Below are positions 59,457 to 64,000 of a stretch of 64,000 bases of DNA, piece after piece (position 1 is the stretch's first letter; the number at the start of each line of letters is the position of its first letter). A program made the position numbers and the translations under genes. The DNA is from Nageia nagi (taxonomy: Eukaryota > Pinophyta): positions 188,356,001 to 188,420,000 of the forward strand of contig JBITNC010000001.1 of assembly GCA_050084985.1 (NCBI GenBank), given 5' to 3'. The notes beneath the pieces are model-generated. The model saw only the letters and a list, made by a program, of their open reading frames with translations. It searched no databases and was not told the origin of the DNA.

Positions 59457-60120
59457 TGGATCAGCAAGAGACAGTCTTCCCGTCAGTGAGATGCAGAGCA
59501 CAGCCATAAGCGTTAGGCAGAGCTCGGTGGAGAAGGCAGCAGTTGCAGTAAGCTTGCAGATGTTTCTCTCCCGAGGACTTGCACGTGCTGTACGACACTT
59601 TTAAGCAGTACAATGGACACACTGCATACCACCACTTCTAGATAAACAACTATTCTTGTAATAATCAAATAAATCCATGATCGACCAGAAAGATAAAACT
59701 TGAAGGACTGCTATAAGCTAAATAAGAAATTTACTCAAACCTCGGTTTTGCAAAAGCCGACGGTGAGGAGAAGTATTGGAGGTAGCCCAAGCAGTTGCAG
59801 GCATCACCAACATGAAGATAGCTACCACTGCTACCACCCGTCCTGTGCATGGGTTAAGCCCACCGTCTATAGTCATTAAACATTGTAGACAACAAAATTT
59901 TAAAAATATCGAACTGGTATGTGAAAAATCAATGGCCTACACTTACCAAATTTCTGTGTGCTTTCCATCTTAGTGCTATTATCTTCAGACTTGGACTCGG
60001 TTTGCAAAGCCCACCAAGTCCATGGGATATATATAATTGAAGTTCACATGTCTTCATCCATAATAAAGTCGTTGCACCGCCGATGTATACGGCTAAAAGC
60101 CAAAGATTTCATCGAATTCA
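59457..60120. repeat. Module R3
   Basis: The arm-B copy of R2. It keeps 31 bp (60071-60101) and 22 bp (about 60161-60183) that arm A has lost. R1 also has the 31-bp region, so R3 is the ancestral form. Confidence 0.7.
59718..59876 (-). CDS. 52-codon ORF with hydrophobic segment in R3
   Basis: Protein identical or nearly so to the R2 ORF at 23122-23280. See there. Confidence 0.3.
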   Translation of the reverse strand: MTIDGGLNPCTGRVVAVVAIFMLVMPATAWATSNTSPHRRLLQNRGLSKFLI

Positions 60121-60599
60121 GACGTCATATCCATTGAAAGATGAGGATGGATGGAACATTTTCAGAGGTTTGAACAGGTGTTTTCATTGGTCACATGGCT
60201 GTAAGTCGTCAACCACACAGTTCATGCTTATCTTCTTCCCAGTTTGATATAGTGGACAAAAAAACGTAAAACAATACATTTATTAAGATTTTGAGTTTTC
60301 CACGATAAATATTATTTGCTTCGAATATGATCCACTCTCTTTCACAGCATTGACTTATTATTGTTTACATGATATTTTGTTAAATCTGAAACTGATCTTG
60401 GATATCAAAATATCTAAAACATCTATTAATTTGGCTTCATAATTTTTAATAGATTTTCTAGATTTCTTTCACTTGTTTGAAGAATTTTGAAATATCTTTA
60501 GGATTAGGATTATGTTTCATCTCTGAAAATAATGGAATACCTTTCGTTTTCTCTAGATAATATTTTTGTGTAGATTTTTCTCTAGTTGAAAAGTTTGCT

Positions 60600-61280
60600 A
60601 TCTTTCAAGATATTTGGTATTAGATTAAAGATCAACTCAACAAAGTTGCTTTGGAAGTAAGTCATTTACAGAGGTTCATCAACCATTGGGGCAATGATCT
60701 ATGCTCGGTAAGCCATGTTCCTCCTAAGCCTAATCATTAAGAGCGCTTGCGGTCAAGATAACAATATCACCCTACGCCTCGAGAGCAGGATCGAAGCTCA
60801 TCCCACATGATTCAATAACGAGACCATGATGCATGGGCTCCATATCCTCTGCCTATACGAAGTGCTTTTGGATGGGAGTCTCGACCTAACTCCCCTCGTC
60901 AATTTTCTGGATGGGGTGATCGCCAAGTACTTCTCATCATAATGATGGATGGGGTGGTCAAACTGGTGGAGATGGCGATGATTAGCATGCCAATTCCAAT
61001 GGTTGGAAGGATCTAGACATCTCTGCAATTAATGAAGAAGGGGTGGTAGCAAATAGGTGGGTGGCCAAATGATTTCCTATCGAGCCCACACCAGATAATG
61101 CAGGGTTGAATTGGCACGATATTTGTGAAACACTTGATAATACACATCGGTCATGAATTCCTCCAAATATATGGAAGCATAATGAGGATATGGTGAATCT
61201 TCCTGTTGCCATTAATGAGGTCCTTGTCTCTCTACCAACTAGCAATTTGTTGGCTAGTACTCCATGCACTTCCTGATGGT
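60600..61280 (+). pseudogene. Relic of a G/R/S-rich protein gene (arm B, longer copy)
   Basis: Pieces read HLQRFINHWGNDL, PTPREQDRSSSH, RPNSPRQFSGWGDRQ, DGWGGQTGGDGDD, NGWKDLDISAINEEG, then NIWKHNEDMVNLPVAINEVL, then a stop. Stops stand where Trp or Arg would fit. The Arg/Ser-rich then Gly-rich order suggests the end of an RNA-binding type protein, which is inference; the family is not recognised. Arm A lacks the first 646 bp. The lack of introns between the pieces would suit a last exon or a processed copy. Confidence 0.42.
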
Positions 61281-61675
61281 TTTAATGCATACGATGGTGT
61301 TTAATACCTTTGTTGTTGTTTAATGTATTTGATTTGCCATTCAAATGGCTAAGTTAAATTAGTTTTTATTTTCCTGCCAAGTGTTCAGGCAATGGATTGT
61401 TGTATTGGTTATCCTATTATGTGTTCTAACAATGTGATATGCTAGTTTAAGACTATAGATTTTAATTGATGTAATGCTACATTCGAAGTGTATCTTATGC
61501 ACTCATTACTTTTGTATGATTTATTAAAAAAAAGAGTTTGAAGATCTATCACCAAAGCGTAGCCCGCTGAGAACTATAGTGCAACCATACATATGACCAT
61601 TCAAAGAATAAAGAAAATACGATTGAGAAGAAACACAAAACGATACCCAAAAGAAACCAAACATCCTTCGATGCT

Positions 61676-61749
61676 TAATTTGCCACCATCTTATCAAAGC
61701 GGGTCTTCACAATCTGGCCACCAAGCTTATTAAACCTCTTCTCTTGTTC
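61676..61749 (-). other. Possible terminal exon
   Basis: On the minus strand, after TTGATGAG, the frame EQEKRFNKLGGQIVKTRFDK runs to MVAN and a stop. A second exon-like piece (DEPLVVTPLAWSKDGG) lies at 61870-61804, followed by a GTAGGT donor. The duplication end cuts this second piece. No further exons were found and the family is unknown. Confidence 0.2.
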
Positions 61750-61818
61750 CTCATCAACACAAAAAAATGTTCATCTTTTTGTTGCATGCTAGAGAACACC
61801 TACCTACCACCATCCTTT

Positions 61819-64000
61819 GACCAAGCCAACGGGGTAACCACTAGAGGCTCATCCAACTTAGAATTCACCTCTCAACCTCTCTAGGAATGCTTATATTTTA
61901 TATTTTAATAATTTAAAATTAAATTAAAATTTTTGGATTTGTCTTTTTTTCAATATTGTTTTGGTTTTTTTATTTGTATATTTTCAATTTTTGTTTTTAT
62001 ATTTGATTATATCTAGAAGATTCAAATATTGTAAGTCTTAAACATCTTAAATCTATAAAGTAATATTTTTTAACAACATTCTTTGAAAATATTAATAATC
62101 AATTTTGCAAACAATTTAATAAATTTAAAAGTATTTTGAATTGAGTTTAAATATTAATATATTTATTTTTTTTGGCTAATTCCTTGGAATTTATTTTGAT
62201 AATGGCTATCTAAACATTTTTGGATAATCTTCATCTTTATCATACGTGAATTTGAATATTTACATAATGTTGGATTCTTAAACTTTCAATATGATTGTAA
62301 ATATCTTTTCTTCTCCATTATTGTCTAGTTGCAACTTGAACGAAAACTCTATATATCCAACTCTTCTACAATTTTAATCAACATCTCCTCGTAATAAGAT
62401 TGCTTCGCAATATTCATTGGCAACCTAATTCTAGGACTTCAATTCTTATTTTCTCATTTTGCATTTAATATTAATTTTTATTTTATTTCAATTTATGAAT
62501 ATAGTGCTTAATAATTAATGTAATTTTATTTTTTTGTAAACTTAGATTTATCTATGTTTTGAAATATTGTTTAAAGCACAATACTATTTCTTTCAAATTC
62601 ATGTTTCATTATCCAATGATGTGAGGGGAGATGGAGAGGAGTGGGAAGATAAAACTCTAAGTTGACAAAGGAAGGTCCCAAGTTCAAAACTCTTCCCCCT
62701 TACATCATGTGGATATGCTAAGTCCAACCGATGGGTGACCATGTTGGCATGGATGAGGTTGAGTGTGAGTCCCAGGTGACTTTGACAAAAGAGAACCCCT
62801 TAGACACGGAATGTAATTTGAAGAAATTGGCTAGGAAGGGTAGTTTCATAAAAATTAAAAAAAAAATTGTTTCGTTCATTTTGTATATCTTTTTTTATTT
62901 TTTGAACTTCATTTTTTTCAGATCTTGGTTAGTTGTCTTTATGTTTGTAAGTTGTCATTTTGTTTTTATGCTTGTAATTATAATAGAAATAGCTTTGCAT
63001 TCTTATATTTGTTAAATAAAATATTTTTATTTTAACGGAAACTTTGAAAGTACAAGTACTAAGGTTTAAGAGAAATATCAAGGTTTTTGTTGGATTTATT
63101 TTTAAACATAGTTCTCTTGATAAGAAAAATTCAAACTTACTAGGATATTAGGTACATAGATACATAGAACTTGAGGATGATATTAAATAGAATCTTGAAA
63201 TCTCAAGTGAAAACTTACCATTAGGTAAATGATATGTTTTGATTTTAAATTCATGGTATATCACATTGCCTTTGACTAAATAAGTATAAAAGTTAATTAA
63301 TTATCTTGATAAATTACATTAAGTATGTAATAACCATGGATCCTATGCAAAGTTAACAATCGATTTATCTTTACCTTAAATTTGTGGTCAAGTTAGCTAA
63401 CTCCTTACTATAACTAGTAGAGAAAGAAAAGCTTCCTTATAAAAGCATAATCTCATTATGAGAATAAATACTACTACATCAACATTTCAACCTAGTGATG
63501 TCAAGAGCTATGTAAGCATTTTTTCATTGATCATCATAAATATGGATATAATATTGAATAAGGAGTATATCATGAGTTTTGGTTATAGGTTTAATCCTAC
63601 AACATCTAACCTATGTAACATGAGTACTTCTAGTATGCTTATCTTTATTAATCCATCTAAACTAAGGTTATGTAATTTTTTAAAAGAATCTATACTGATA
63701 CATTTTAGATTTTGGGTATAACTAATACTCAAGGCAAAGAAGTAAAACAAACTTAATATGATCCACTCTCTTTCTTCATTTTACATAAGCAAAGATAAAA
63801 GTATTTAAATAAATTATGAAACAAAATGTTGGTCATCCATCTTGATTTTTTGTGAGCTATACATCTGTTGAACCCTAAATGGTATGCACCAAAGATTGGT
63901 AAAATGGTAATTAATGATGATATTGAGTTGAAAGATGGGTTCATGAATTTTCTTGCCAAAATATTTTTGAGAGAAGATGGTTGTCTAGTTAGAGAGGAGT
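61819..64000. other. Unique AT-rich flank, no gene supported
   Basis: Sequence beyond arm B with long A/T runs and only short, low-complexity open frames. Apart from the SINE-like piece I see no repeat, RNA gene or motif. Confidence 0.5.
62620..62870 (+). mobile_element. Possible tRNA-derived SINE
   Basis: AAGTTCAAAACTC resembles the internal promoter B box (GTTCRANNC), and TAAGTTGACAAAGG upstream weakly resembles an A box. The piece ends in an A-rich tail near 62850-62868. No clear target duplication was found. Confidence 0.28.

Larger units (their letters stand above)
24521..61818 (+). repeat. Arm B of the tandem duplication, expanded by Copia insertions
   Basis: It begins at the junction after ACCATCCTTT (24520) and ends at the same word at 61809-61818, after which unique sequence starts. 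Removing Copia-1/2 (26478-43608) and Copia-3 (47948-54579), each with one target-site copy, leaves about 13.5 kb collinear with arm A. The 11 bp at the join (24521-24531) resemble neither parent cleanly and may be filler copied from GGGAGGAGTCAGATGAGG at 24570. Confidence 0.9.

Noticed and set aside
60798-61269. Two overlapping minus-strand frames of 76 and 95 codons
   Set aside because: They are opposite to the plus-strand gene relic, which has the protein-like composition; the minus frames are shadows.
62731-63015. 94-codon plus-strand frame
   Set aside because: Starts in the SINE-like piece and runs into a T-rich tract giving a Phe/Ile-rich tail; no support as a gene.
1-64000. CRISPR arrays, rRNA, tRNA genes, bacterial-type operons
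   Set aside because: No such structure was seen. The TGGTATCAGAGC matches are retroelement primer sites, not tRNA genes.

Overview
This is plant nuclear DNA, AT-rich and almost entirely built of LTR retrotransposons inserted into one another, with no intact housekeeping gene. The Copia and Gypsy families, tRNA-Met-type primer sites, captured PPR-type and plant-mobile-domain (PMD) sequences and the high nesting fit a large-genome seed plant; a gymnosperm is my guess, not something the sequence proves.

Layout. (1) 88-16463 is an old minus-strand Gypsy element (Gypsy-1, TSD TTATC). It is split by a younger plus-strand Gypsy element at 2095-9610 (Gypsy-2, TSD CCATC). Both have LTRs, a gag and a PMD gene on the strand opposite to gag, and no recognisable pol: a non-autonomous family design. 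(2) A tandem duplication covers most of the rest. Arm A is about 11559-24520. Arm B is about 24521-61818 and is longer because it took in two insertions. Each arm carries the 5' half of Gypsy-1, a repeated module (R) with a 51-52 codon membrane-type ORF, a minus-strand Copia LTR, minus-strand gene fragments and a plus-strand gene relic. (3) The first arm-B insertion, 26478-43603, is Copia-1 (TSD AAAAC). Copia-2 (27626-36391) is nested in its leader and belongs to the same family. Both have GC-rich leaders with PPR-like motifs, a gag-pol frame with three stops common to both copies, and a row of hairpins after pol. (4) The second insertion, 47948-54574, is Copia-3 (TSD CTTTA/CTTTG), with a decayed gag-pol but an intact 175-codon acidic ORF upstream of gag. 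(5) 61819-64000 is AT-rich unique sequence with at most a SINE-like piece.

How the parts relate. Order of events: Gypsy-1 inserted into module R1. Gypsy-2 inserted into Gypsy-1, but this lies outside the duplicated span, so its order relative to the duplication is not fixed. The 13 kb duplication came after Gypsy-1. Copia-1, Copia-2 and Copia-3 then entered arm B only. The arms are mosaic in divergence: about 4-7% by eye in some tracts and about 1% in 17.96-19.27 and 20.2-23.5 kb. One border of the low-divergence part sits at the Copia-3 insertion point, which suggests gene conversion. Coding decay is dominated by C-to-T and G-to-A changes in CAG/CTG, as expected of CHG methylation. All divergence figures here are eye counts, not computed alignments.
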